From Syngnathus acus (taxonomy: Eukaryota; Chordata; Actinopteri; Syngnathiformes; Syngnathidae), in NCBI RefSeq assembly GCF_901709675.1, contig NC_051091.1:12496967-12560966 (forward strand): a DNA stretch of 64,000 nt. The letters are read 5' to 3'. The notes below the pieces were generated by a model that was given only the letters and a program-made list of their open reading frames with translations, ran no database searches and was not told the DNA's origin. Both the position numbers and the translations under genes were made by a program. Positions 37,791 to 48,220 of this stretch are shown in pieces; positions within the stretch are counted from its first letter, which is position 1, and the number at the start of each line of letters is the position of its first letter.

Positions 37791-38419
37791 GGTACAAGCC
37801 CATGTTTCTCACTAAAATGTAGTATGAATGCAAAAGACTCATTCAAACTTCAAGACTGTTCAATGCTTATTCAATGCTTGTCAAATCAAAATCAAATGTT
37901 CAATGCAACAATTCAATTTTAAGAGAGAAAAAAGTTTCTTTTTTTTATCTCAAAAGAGGTAAAGTTGATTATTTTTATGAGCAAATCTTTATTTATTAAG
38001 TTATCAATTTATATGGAAACAAGATATTTATTTATAATTAAGTTAATTTATTTTTGTGAACACATTTTTAGTTGTGTGTAGTTTTATTTCCTTGCAAGAG
38101 ATTATTACAAGAAAGATTAATATAAATTAACAGTGTTCTACATACAGTATTTGAGTTTTGAAAGGGTTTATGCCTTCTTGGTGGTCACTTTACTGTTTAT
38201 CGTTTTTGTTTCTACATGCAATGTTTGAAACATAAATGTGTCTGTCCGGTACATTGCTACGAGTTGTTTAACTTTAATAAATCAAACACTGATGGGACAA
38301 TCCTGTACCTCATTCTTTGCAACCAGAAATGTGTTGCGCTGGTCAGGGGGTATTTGGCTGAAAAAATATTTCAAAGGGGGTACATCACTGGAAAAAGTTT
38401 GAGAACCACTGCTCTAGAC

Positions 38420-39672
38420 CATTAATCACTCATACAAATATTTACTGTAATAATGAGTACTACTGCATTTGCTTTTCTACACCGCTGCACATTCCAATTT
38501 AATACAATTTCGATCACGTCGAATGGAATGGAATCGACATTGGCTGTTGCCATGAACGCATTTATTCGGATTAAAAGCCTGGGAAAAAAACCAGGTAATT
38601 CCGCCTCAAATGATGTTTTTATTCATAAATTAAAACCCATTCAACAATCTAAGAAAAAGGGCAAAAATCCAGATACGGCTTCTAAGATATGTGTCATTTC
38701 ACTGTGTTGTAAACACTAATTTCCTCCTCGATATTTCAACACATTCAGTCTGTCGACTATCACTGAGCTATTATCTTTACTTTCTGTAGCTATCTGTGCA
38801 CACTTACATTTTGTTTTCTGTTGAGGGCCAGTCTGAGACATGTCTTCATGCACGCATCAACTTCATATCTGCACTTGTGGGAAATAGTAAGTCAGGACTC
38901 CATTGAAGTGACACCATGTTTATTTTTTTATTGTTGCTGGTACTCAATACCGTGTAGCTCCTTCTTCCATGGAACTATTATGCATAAAGGTTATTGTTGA
39001 CATTTTTTGTTTTTATACTTGTTGAACTCAATGAAGAGATTCATATCATAATTTCAATATAGTTTGAAAGCACAGTTCTGGAGAAAATAAACGAAATGTT
39101 TCTGCAAAATAGCATGAGCAATGAATGTTTGATTTTTAAGACTTAAAATTTAAAATTAAAAACCAGGTACTTGGAGAACCCAATCCCAAAGGAAATCAGG
39201 CTCTGCATAAAATTATTTATTGTTTGAATTCCTCAAAAATCAGTTTTGCCACTTTAGTCCGATGTATTATTATTAGTTGTTTCATTTCTAAAATCCCAAA
39301 TTACAGACCGTCAATAAAGCTTTGTGGTCATATGGCTTTATGGATGTGGCCTCATTGATGAGCGATCAGTCCAGCTTGAATCTCACGTCTCCCCCTGGGA
39401 TAGGCTCCACTGATGATGTAAAGAGCTATAAAAAATAAAACAGGATGGATGACGTTCTCCAAAGACCTACTTAAATTTGTCTGACTCGGCAACAGTAGCT
39501 ATGGGGTGAAACATCAAGTTCACATAATTACTCATTGCAATAAACTGCATCCTGTGTGCTCTGGCAAAAAGTTTTGACGCACAATACGTCATTGGATCAG
39601 ACATTATTATTGACACGAGAAGCATTTCTAGCTCGTAACAAGCTGATTGGCTGCAGCAGAATTTATGGTTAC
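38420..39672. other. Intergenic, upstream of the guanylin gene
   Basis: No gene recognised. A degraded SINE 3' end may be present near 39393-39450 (CTGGGATAGGCTCCA, then GGATGGATGA). Confidence 0.45.
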
Positions 39673-39685
39673 GCTACTTATTAAC
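39673..39685 (+). promoter_or_regulatory. HNF1-like site in the guanylin promoter
   Basis: GCTACTTATTAAC matches 10 of the 12 specified positions of the HNF1 consensus GTTAATNATTAAC. It lies about 50 bases upstream of a TATA-like TTTAAAAA (39733-39740), which is about 55 bases before the start codon. HNF1 is a known regulator of mammalian guanylin promoters (recalled), so the position is plausible. Binding is inferred. Confidence 0.45.
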
Positions 39686-39794
39686 CCGTGAGAAAACTTT
39701 GCTCCCATTGCTCATGTCACATGGAGTAAGGATTTAAAAAGGTGCCTTGGTCCCAGAGAAGCAAGCAGACACTGCCAAGATCAACACTGCAGAA

Positions 39795-40839
39795 ATGAAG
39801 ATCACACTCGCTTGCCTCGCTTTCTTACTTCTGGTCGTGGGCCGGAGCTCTGAAGCCGTGCAGGTGGAGGTAAGTGAGAAACCAAAGTTGATAGTCATCC
39901 TCAGGAGATAGCAGGACCTCAAAGTTCTTCTTGTGTCTCCCCTCAGGAGAACGGTTTGTCCTTCTCCTTGGAAGCCGTCAAGAGACTCCAGGAGATGTTT
40001 GAGAGCGCCAGGACGCCGGTGCTGAACCCGCGGATGCGGGCCAGCTCGGCATCCATGTGCGAGGAGCCCATGCTGCCCCAGGAGCTGCTGCCCCTGTGCA
40101 AGCAGAAGGGGGCGTCGGCATCACTCGCCAGACTAGGTGAGGATCCTCGTTACTTCTCATTGCATTATTATACACGAGATGGGTAGAATTTTATTTTTCA
40201 TTGGTTTATTGAACATACAAATATTACATGAAATGTTTAAGATTATTGGAAAGAAAGAAATGATCTATTGTAGAAGTTGTTTACATGTTCAAAGGGAGTG
40301 GGTGGAAGCTCAAAAACCTTATCTGTTTTTTTACCTTCATAGTAATTCAAAAAGTGGTGTTTTGGACAGGTTTGTCAAAAACTACTTGTCAGTCGGATAA
40401 ATCTTACCTAATATCTATTCTAAAAGTCATTTTGATTGTTTTTGATTGACAAGGAATTTGTGGGCTTTTCATTAGCTGTAAGTCATAAATGACTTTTATA
40501 TTTGGCACAACATTTGAGCTAATTACATGAGAGCTGGAGCTAATTGAGACTGGTTACCCTCACATCCAAACCTTTTTAATCTTTAGTTGAACGATGCAAA
40601 CTTTTGGCAAGAGAGCATTGACATCCACATGCATGGACAATTTAAAAAAGTTTTCAGTGTCAGGTGACTTTTGGTGAGTGTCACTCTTGATTCCTTTTTC
40701 ACAATATCCTATACCTGTGGATGGCAATGTACTGTAGATGCTAACATCATTGCTAACTGGTTTTATTCTCCTTGTTGCAGCATTGGTGCCGCTGGACGTC
40801 TGCGAGGTTTGCGCCTTTGCTGCCTGCAGCGGCTGCTAA
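39795..40839 (+). CDS. guca2a: Guanylin prohormone
   Basis: Three coding exons, 39795-39869, 39947-40136 and 40781-40839, join through GT-AG introns to a 107-residue precursor, close to the usual guanylin length. It has a signal peptide (MKITLACLAFLLLVVG), then the prosegment motif SFSLEAVKRL and paired prosegment cysteines. The C-terminal hormone ends LDVCEVCAFAACSGC. The four cysteines have the spacing of guanylin and the peptide ends on the last Cys, as in guanylin rather than uroguanylin. Ser replaces the usual Thr two residues before the final Cys. Guanylins are secreted by intestinal and renal epithelia and activate receptor guanylate cyclase C, raising cGMP and driving chloride and fluid secretion. 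A related gene follows 1.4 kb downstream. A polyadenylation signal lies at 41126-41131. Confidence 0.93.
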
Positions 40840-41423
40840 GCCGACACCACATATGTGCTTTATTTCCTTATTTGTATCTTTCATGTCTTCGTGTCCTTTA
40901 TTAAAAAACAAAACAAGTTTTTAAAGAAGAAAAAAAGGGCCAGAAGTAGACCAGGAATCCATAAGGAGCTTTTAAACGCAAACTGTTACTTAAGAAAACA
41001 AACAAAAAAAAAACAATTATCTTTTTTTGTCATTAGTTTTATATTTGAAATAGTTTTTTGTTTCATTTCTATCTTACCATGCTTTGTGTGCCTATTTAAA
41101 CATCCTCTTCTATGTTATTGTTTGGAATAAAAATGTGTGCACTGCAAGTCACATATGCGTATCTGTGTCTTTCTAGCATCAATAGACGAATGAAGCGGAA
41201 CAAGCACTTTTTGTTTTACTCAAAGCGAATGTTTGCACTCTGCTGACACATCCATTCAACACACACTCTGATAAACCATTTTCTTTTCTGCTCCATCTAA
41301 GGTCACGGATAAAAGTCTGAATAAGGAAACAAAAAATCAATGCAAACTACAAAATGATAGCCTGCATAAACTCAGTGCCATTTCAATATATTCTAAAAGT
41401 GGCACAGTACAATTTAAGTTCTG

Positions 41424-41640
41424 TTGCGTTTGCATGTTCTCCCTGCACCTGCTATGTATCGTGACAAAAACATGTAAGGTCGCTTAACTGAGCTCTCTAA
41501 GTTTTTCATGGGTGTGACTCTAAGTGTTGTTTGTTGTATGAGTGGCCTGCGATTGGCTGGCAACCACTTCAGTGTTTACCGCGCTTACTGTCCAAAGATA
41601 GCTGGGATTGGCTCTGGCACACCTACGATTTTCAGAGAGT
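41424..41640 (+). repeat. Degraded SINE fragment
   Basis: GTTTGCATGTTCTCCCTGCA and CCTGCGATTGGCTGGCAACC, followed by GCTGGGATTGGCTCTGGCAC, match the body and 3' part of the SINE at 61996-62378 with many substitutions. No tail or target duplication is visible. Confidence 0.65.
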
Positions 41641-42270
41641 CAATATTGTTTTCCCTTTACAATGAATCACTAGATTTCACTGCTTGCAATATTTCAAACT
41701 TGCAGCAGAGATGAAATAAACAACCTTGTAATAAACAGCCTTGCAGCAGGAATGTGCTTAGAGATTTGAAAAATTGCCATCGCGGCCACTTCGTCTTCAC
41801 GACACGCCAATGCTGTCCATTAAGTGATAATACAGTAAAAATTACGTTACGGGTGGTTTACCTTCTCTGTTCACGAGGCACCTCAGAAGATTTACTATTG
41901 TATTCTACTAAACATATCTTCTCCTTGGCTCGCTTAGATTTTGCATGTGGAAAGTGTCTATTTAAAAAAAAATTATGATGATGAGGATGATGGTGACCCT
42001 TTGGAAGCTAGAGTCAACAGTGAAACTTCCCTTTGACTGGATGAACAAATGCAGAGATGCCATTAGGGCAGTAGTTAGACTACTCTTAAGGATCCAAGAG
42101 TACCCCGATGAGTTTTATTTACACACACGCCTTCATTCCTGGTATAAATCAATCATTCCTAAGCCTCGCCACGCCTTTTATAAGCATCGGCGCCGCCCTG
42201 CAGGAGGCACACGAGAAGAAAAACCCGCACCTGAAAGCATCTCTGCGTTTTGGTCCTCATCTCTCTCGCT

Positions 42271-43610
42271 ATGAAAAGTGTGGTGGCTCTCATCTTGCTG
42301 TTGTGCAGTACAGCTTTATGTGTGCAAGTCAAGGTATGTATTCTTGGAGTTAATGAAGAGCTGTGATTTTTTACATTATATAACTAACTTATGTAACAGA
42401 TCAATTCATTAACGACTTAAAGCTTCTTTCATGCTAAAACACTGCAAAATTGTTGCCCTGCCCTTAGAACAGTATTCCAGTTAAAAATAAATGTTTTGTA
42501 TAATGATTGTGGTTTTGTGAAGGGGGAATTAGGACACAATCTTTTAGTGAATTTTATTTATTGAGTTAGTTAGCGAGTTAGTTAGTTTAATCTTTTGTTC
42601 ATTCATTCGCTCGTTCAAAAAGAAGTGCAAGGTCCAAAGGTTTGCTTGAAAAAACAAAACAAATTGTGCACATACGCCATGTTTGCACGGTGCAATCAAC
42701 TCTTAATTCAAAATCTCACTTGACATTCCAATCCACAAACAAGGTGTCCAGTTGTCATGTTCAAGTTTGTCTTATGCCTGTTTGCCCATTCACACAAAGC
42801 ACACACCTGATGTATGAAGAATGCTTTTGAACCTAAACTCTCTTTCTTCTCGCAGGATGGTGACAGAAGCTTCCCCTTAGAGGCCGTGAAGCAGCTGAAG
42901 GCCTTGATGGACAGGGTGGGGGAGCGTCTCGGTCCGCAGCTCGCTCGCAGCCGCAGGGTGCTTGCCGTGTGCGCCGACCCCGTCTTGCCACGGGTCTTTT
43001 ATCCCACGTGCCGAGGCCAAGGTGCTGCAGGGGTCTTCTCCAGACTTGGTAAACATAAGCGAAGACTCATAGTCAGTGGGGGGATAAATAATAAGTTCGG
43101 AGAAACAAATATAAAAAAATGTCAAGTATTGCAGCTTAATTTCACTACATTGTACTTTATTCTTGTATTATGAGGACATTTTTCTCATAAAATTTAAACT
43201 GCATTCCCATAGAACAATCACATTTTCTTTAAAAAAAAAAAACTATTGCATAATTCCGTAATAATATTATTGGTTATTTTATTTTTCTTGTAAAATTGCC
43301 AAAAACAATTCTTGTAAAATTACCTACTTTAATAATTTGGTAAGACCATGGAAACCGAATTATGGATGGAACTCCTGGTCCTCCATCCGAGGTCTCAGTA
43401 AGGGGAAGCAGTGCACCGTTAACATTGGAGATTGGGTGCTGCTGACCTCAATTTGGGATGTTGTTAGTCCGTGGGGAGAATACTTTGAAGACCTTTCTCG
43501 GCGACAATTATGACTTTTTGTCGTTTTTGTCCTTTCTAGTGAATGTTCTCATATCTTCTGACCCGTGTGAGATATGCGTCAACCCCTCGTGCTTTGGCTG
43601 TCTGCGCTGA
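42271..43610 (+). CDS. guca2b: Uroguanylin/renoguanylin-like prohormone with divergent core
   Basis: Three coding exons, 42271-42333, 42856-43048 and 43540-43610, give a 108-residue precursor with the same exon phases as the upstream guanylin gene. It has a signal peptide (MKSVVALILLLCSTALC), SFPLEAVKQLK in the prosegment, and a C-terminal peptide DPCEICVNPSCFGCLR. CEIC and a residue beyond the last Cys point to the uroguanylin side of the family. The family core after the second Cys is normally close to xxACTGC; here it is NPSCFGC, so the conserved Ala and Thr are replaced by Ser and Phe, and a Pro follows Asn. All four cysteines are kept. The peptide may have altered activity on guanylate cyclase C or a different partner. 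A TATAAA lies at 42143-42148 and an AATAAA at 43623-43628. The pair probably arose by tandem duplication. Confidence 0.9.
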
Positions 43611-43628
43611 GGCTGACTTTGTAATAAA

Positions 43629-44057
43629 TAATCATCATCTGCAAGCAACAAGAAAATAATGATACTTTGTCCTGTTTATTTTACTTTCCAGAATTGCAAT
43701 GATTCTTTTTAATGGTCAGCTCTCATATTATGTTGGCCTCAATGCATTGATGGTAATGTCTTGATGATAAAATGTGCTTTTTTTGCATACTTGATTGCTG
43801 GTTTCCTTGTATTTGACACTTTCTACTGTATTAAAGGTTTGAGGTTGTATTCTAAGGTCATTATTTGGTTCACATTGGGTACAGTTGGGAACAGGAGGCA
43901 GGATTGCTCGTTTTTGTGTAAACAAAAGTTTAAAATGTTATGTTTTTTTAATTATGAGTACAGTACATTTGTCAATTAGTGATCAGTTTTATTTAACTTT
44001 GTACGATAACATAAAAAGTTTCACTTTATATAAAAATAGGATTCCCACTTAGGGCGT
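43629..44057. other. Intergenic between the uroguanylin-like gene and the tRNA gene
   Basis: AT-rich sequence with no recognised feature. Confidence 0.5.
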
Positions 44058-44129
44058 GGCTCGTTGGTCTAGGGGTATGATTCTCGCTTAGGGTGCGAGA
44101 GGTCCCGGGTTCAAATCCCGGACGAGCCC
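44058..44129 (+). tRNA. tRNA-Pro (anticodon AGG)
   Basis: The 72-nt sequence folds as a cloverleaf. The acceptor stem is GGCTCGT/ACGAGCC. The anticodon stem CTCGC/GCGAG encloses the loop TTAGGGT, giving anticodon AGG. The T arm is CCCGG/CCGGG around TTCAAAT. The internal promoter boxes are present (B box GGTTCAAATCC at 44108-44118), and a Pol III terminator TTTT follows at 44133-44136. There is no intron and no encoded CCA. Confidence 0.95.
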
Positions 44130-44541
44130 AACTTTTAGCGGTAAGTGTGTATTTTAAACAAGTAAATAAAGAAACAAGTTAAGAACTGGTGTCATAGTAC
44201 CTAAGGCGATTGGACTTGGCGAAGAGATCGTGGCACGCTCTTTTATTTGGGGAATGTCAGTTGTGCTACTTAAACACCAGAGGGCAGCACCGACTCATTT
44301 ATTTTTTTTCTTGACCAATAGTCGGCGACATCGTTGCACATTTAGGGTGTTCCTCTTTGCCATTCATTTGGATGAGTTCGACCAAGCTGAAGAGTTTGTA
44401 GTTGAGTAGCGTCTTATAACGATTATACAATAGGATGCTTCTGTTAGATATTCATCACCAGACACCTATGAATAAATAAGCATTCACACCTATCTTCAAC
44501 ATCCTCAACATGAGCGCTTTTTATATGAGAGGAAGCCAAAG

Positions 44542-45218
44542 CAGTGCCGGCTCTACGCAGGGGCAAGAGGGGGCAACGCCCCCTCAAACAGATGTCCTGC
44601 TCCCTCGAATCAAACTTTTAGAAGTGAAAAATCCGCTGATAAAAACACACGTTAATCAGCCCCCTCTCTTCTCTCATGTCGGTGCAGTGTGTGTCCTCAC
44701 ACAGCCTGCTGTCAGGCCCCTCCGTAAACATCCAATCACTGTGAGTATGCAAATGAGGCAAGACGCAGCCAGAGAGTGTCAAGTTACAGTCAGCGCGGTA
44801 GGAGTTGGAAGAAGCAGTAAAAACTCCACCAAACTCGTCGTAATGACCCGTGATATAACTAATGATTAACGACAACTCAAATAATAGTTAATATAACATT
44901 CATATTATATGTTCCCCCCCTGAGAGATTGCCACCTTATTGTGGTCAGGGGGTTTGCGTGCCTCAGTGACCCTAGGAGCAATACCAGCAGAAGCTTTAAT
45001 CTTCAGGTGGGACACCCAAGCTGGACAGGTCTTAGTGTAGAGGCCTGACAGAGTGCAATCCACTTCTCCAGGTTGAGATCTGGACACACAGCTAACAACT
45101 GCCGTGAAGAAAACACTAACAGTGTTAAAAATGTGTAAAAAAAAAAAAAAAAAAAAGAACATGCCCCCTTCACATTTCTGACTGCCCCCTCTTATGTGCA
45201 TTCCTAGAACCGGCCCTG
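44542..45218. mobile_element. Non-autonomous hAT element, 677 bp
   Basis: The ends CAGTGCCGGCTCTA and TAGAACCGGCCCTG form imperfect inverted repeats. A perfect 8-bp duplication AGCCAAAG flanks the element (44534-44541 and 45219-45226). CCCCCTC-rich subterminal motifs occur near both ends. No transposase motif is visible inside, and an A18-like run lies near 45139-45157. Confidence 0.88.
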
Positions 45219-45226
45219 AGCCAAAG

Positions 45227-45647
45227 TATTTAGGATTTAAAAGAAAAATACACACACACTCTTGAAGAGATGACATTCAAACCCAAAACCACAGAACTGT
45301 GAACCAGACTTGTCAAGCATTCAGCGTCAATAAACCGTACAGTAATTTGGGATTCTGGACATTCTGTTTAAGCCACTGACAAGTTCCCAAGTCCATGTTG
45401 CACATCTCAGAATAGGAATGTCATGTTTTGTTATTAGATAAGGGAGAATCACCCCGTGTAACCACGTCTCCAGTTCAGGGTCAAAATGTTAAGATGGCCT
45501 ATCAACACACACAGGCAGAGTAACTAAAATAAAACCCCTAAATCATGTTTGCTATCAGGAACTGAGCTCCATTGTCTATTATTCGTCCTTCGCAGTGGAT
45601 AAGAAATATATTTTGCCAATGAGTTGCGTGATATTATCACTTTATAT
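45227..45647. other. Intergenic
   Basis: No recognised gene or bounded repeat. Confidence 0.45.
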
Positions 45648-46156
45648 TAGGGGTGTAACGATTCATCGATGCACATCGATTAATCGATATAATGCTCTAC
45701 GATTTATTGGCATCGATGCTAAACGTAAACATCGATTTATATCGCCGTGTTTGACCTCGGACATTAGACGCGACTTTATTTTGAAATCCAGTTCATTGTT
45801 GCTTGCTTCCTCTTTCCGGGAGCAGTACGCGGCGTGCTGTGTTGTGAGCAGAGCAGGCACGTGAAAGGGGAGCCGACAACTACGCGGCTCCTGGGCTGGT
45901 GCTATGGCTAGTGTCCAAGAAGACGAGGAAATTCGCTCCCCTTTGGGCTTCAAGTCATTTGTTTGGAAGCACTTTGGATTCCAAAGAAAAGATGGCTCAA
46001 CGGACAATTAAAATTATTGTAAATAAATAGTTCAGTAATGCACTTTAAAGTTAATGGTATTACAAAAAAAGAAAGAATATTCATTTTTCTTTACTTATAT
46101 GAGAAAAAATATAGGAATTTGATAAAGTTCAGTGTTAAAATAAGCACTTTGTATAC
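45648..46156 (+). mobile_element. hAT-derived element, one-ended copy with transposase N-terminus remnant
   Basis: It begins TAGGGGTGTAACGATTCATC, the same terminus as the element at 46499-47245 but in the opposite orientation. Its 509 bases match that copy's right part except for substitutions and one 12-bp indel. The inner end is missing, so no target duplication can be assigned. At 45904-46011 a 35-residue frame (MASVQEDEEIRSPLGFKSF, then VWKHFGF) resembles the start of ZBED1/ZBED4-type BED-finger transposases, which supports an internally deleted hAT origin. Confidence 0.8.
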
Positions 46157-46275
46157 TACAATGATGACTTTATATGATTTGCTGCACAGTTTGTGTTCAG
46201 TTATCCATTGCCAATTAGATGCTAATTGGAGCATGTTAACATTAAGGTAGCGGAGGCCATGTGGTTGCTTTGAAC

Positions 46276-47323
46276 CAGTGGTTCTTAACCGGGGTGCTCG
46301 CACCCCCTAGGGTTGCGAGTATGCTTCCTAGGGGGTGCGAGGATACCCTGGGGGAAATTTACAATTTTTCGGGGATAACTGAAAAAAGTGAAAAATTCTG
46401 GAAATCAAGAAGTCATTGTGTTAATTGGCATTAGGGATAATGCTAATTAAGCCTTATAGCTGTAAAGTAAACCAATTATTATTATAATAATTATTTAGTA
46501 GGGGTGTAAATCGCGGGTTTTGTCACGATACGATATCATAGCGATACAAAGAACCACGATACAATATTTGCCGATATCTTAAAGCCTGCTGTGATTCATT
46601 CACGATACATCACGATATAGTGCTCCACGATCGATATTTTTATTTTTAAATAAAAAATATAGAACAATATCCTGATTTATAACAATTCATACGCAAAATC
46701 AACAAGGTACTGCAAACTCTTTATTTAGGAAATTACAAGAGTATAGTCGTATACAAAGTGCTTATTTTAACACTGAACTTTATCAAATTCCTATATTTTT
46801 TCTCATATAAGTAAAGAAAAATGAATATTCTTTCTTTTTTTGTAATACCATTAACTTTAAAGTGCATTACTGAACTATTTATTTACAATAATTTTAATTG
46901 TCCGTTGAGCCATCTTTTCTTTGGAATCCAAAGTGCTTCCAAACGAATGACTTGAAGCCCAAAGGTGAGCGAATTTCCTCGTCTTCTTGGACACTAGCCC
47001 AGGAGCCGCGTAGTTGTCGGCTCCCCTTTCACGTGCCTGCTCTGCTCACAACACAACACGCCGCGTACTGCTCCCGGAAAGAGGAAGCAAGCAACAATGA
47101 ACTGGATTTCAAAATAAAGTCGCGTCTAATGTCCGAGGTCAAACACGGCGATATAAATCGATGTTTACGTTTAGCATCGATGCCAATAAATCGTAGAGCA
47201 TTATATCGATTAATCGATGTGTATCGATGAATCGTTACACCCCTATTATTTAGGGTTAGGGGTGCGAGAACTGGTTGGTGAATTGAATGGGGTGCGAACA
47301 AGGAAAAAGGTTAAGAACCACTG
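46276..47323. mobile_element. hAT non-autonomous element carrying a nested hAT element
   Basis: Ends CAGTGGTTCTTAACC and GGTTAAGAACCACTG are inverse and are flanked by 8-bp duplications with one mismatch (CTTTGAAC at 46268-46275, CTTTAAAC at 47324-47331). A 14-bp inverted repeat, TCGCACCCCCTAGG and its complement at 46299-46312 and 46327-46340, forms a subterminal hairpin. The interior is interrupted by the element at 46499-47245. No transposase remains. Confidence 0.88.
46499..47245 (-). mobile_element. Nested hAT-derived element, 747 bp
   Basis: The terminal inverted repeat TAGGGGTGTAA is found at both ends. A perfect 8-bp duplication TTATTTAG (46491-46498 and 47246-47253) marks a hAT-type insertion into the surrounding element. 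The minus strand carries the same BED-transposase N-terminal remnant as 45904-46011. A 12-bp deletion between two GGCT repeats has removed its start codon here. Confidence 0.88.
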
Positions 47324-47841
47324 CTTTAAACACAACATGTATATATGCAATGCGAGGGGGGTGAGAAGCAAAGTCGTTAACATTTCTCAGCCGTAGCAAG
47401 AAAATAGGAAACAGGTGTCAGATTACACTCACAGTTTGCTTTCCTTCCCTAGAGACTTTTTACAGTCAAATTCATTTTTCCTTCAAAGCTGGCTAAATGT
47501 TTTTTGAGATAACATATTACACACCCTCACACACACATGCAAGTAAAAAGGAAAGTAAGTGATATAATTTTTTTTCCCCTCTCTTTTTTTAGTCTTGAAG
47601 GTGACATTGAAGGACTGGAGGGAGATTTAGATTTAATTTTACTATATTCTTTTTGGCAAACGTCTTGAACAAGATAGTAATACTTTACGGTCAAGCCCAT
47701 AATGATTGAATAATTGACAACTAATTAACAATTATTCAATAAATTATTTTTGATCAGCGATCAGTTAATCATTTAGGTAATTTTATGAATTTAAAATTGC
47801 ATTGAATATTCTCCGATCTCTGTCATGCCCGATTAAAGCAG

Positions 47842-48220
47842 CCACCACCGGACTCACCAACAGCTTCGTACTCCAGGCTGTTAGGATCCTGAACTCTCTC
47901 CCCCCTTCTGCGTAGCGTCCTGTACTTTTACGCTATATTCTGACTGTCTGCTGTATGCACACTTGCTCCGTTTTGCTCCTCTTATTTATTTATTTATTTA
48001 TTGTGTTATTTGTTTATTTATTATTTATTCATCACTCTTATTATTCATTGTTTGTGCCTTCTTGTTTTTATTTTGTGTTGTTTGCTTGTATGTATGTCGT
48101 GTACTATGTCTTGTCACCGTGGGATAGTGGAAACGTAATTTCGATTTCTTTGTGTGTCTTGGCATGTGAAGAGGTTGACAATAAAGCAGACTTTGACTTT
48201 TTTTTACTTTGACTTTGATT
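47842..48220 (+). mobile_element. 5'-truncated LINE 3' end (same family as 6460-7195)
   Basis: The plus strand encodes the last residues of the LINE ORF2 (ending NSLPPSA). A 3' untranslated region follows that matches the minus-strand copy at 6460-7195, then the GACAATAAAGCAGACTTTGAC end and an imperfect TTTGAC tail. Confidence 0.8.

Larger units (their letters stand above)
31307..38411 (+). mobile_element. hAT (Charlie-like) DNA transposon, interrupted by a gypsy element
   Basis: Inverted ends CAGTGGTTCTCAAA and TTTGAGAACCACTG are flanked by an 8-bp duplication with one mismatch (GTCTAGAC at 31299-31306, CTCTAGAC at 38412-38419). This fits the NTCTAGAN preference known for Charlie-type hATs. 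After removal of the nested gypsy element (31874-36658 plus one ATAGC) the hAT is about 2.3 kb. It encodes a BED finger and parts of a ZBED5/SCAND3-type transposase on the plus strand, but the frame is broken and the middle is deleted, so it is not active. Confidence 0.9.

Noticed and set aside
45663-47301. Paired open frames of about 110 and 90 codons on opposite strands
   Set aside because: They appear twice because two copies of one hAT-derived element lie in inverted orientation. Only the 35-residue BED-transposase start has family support.
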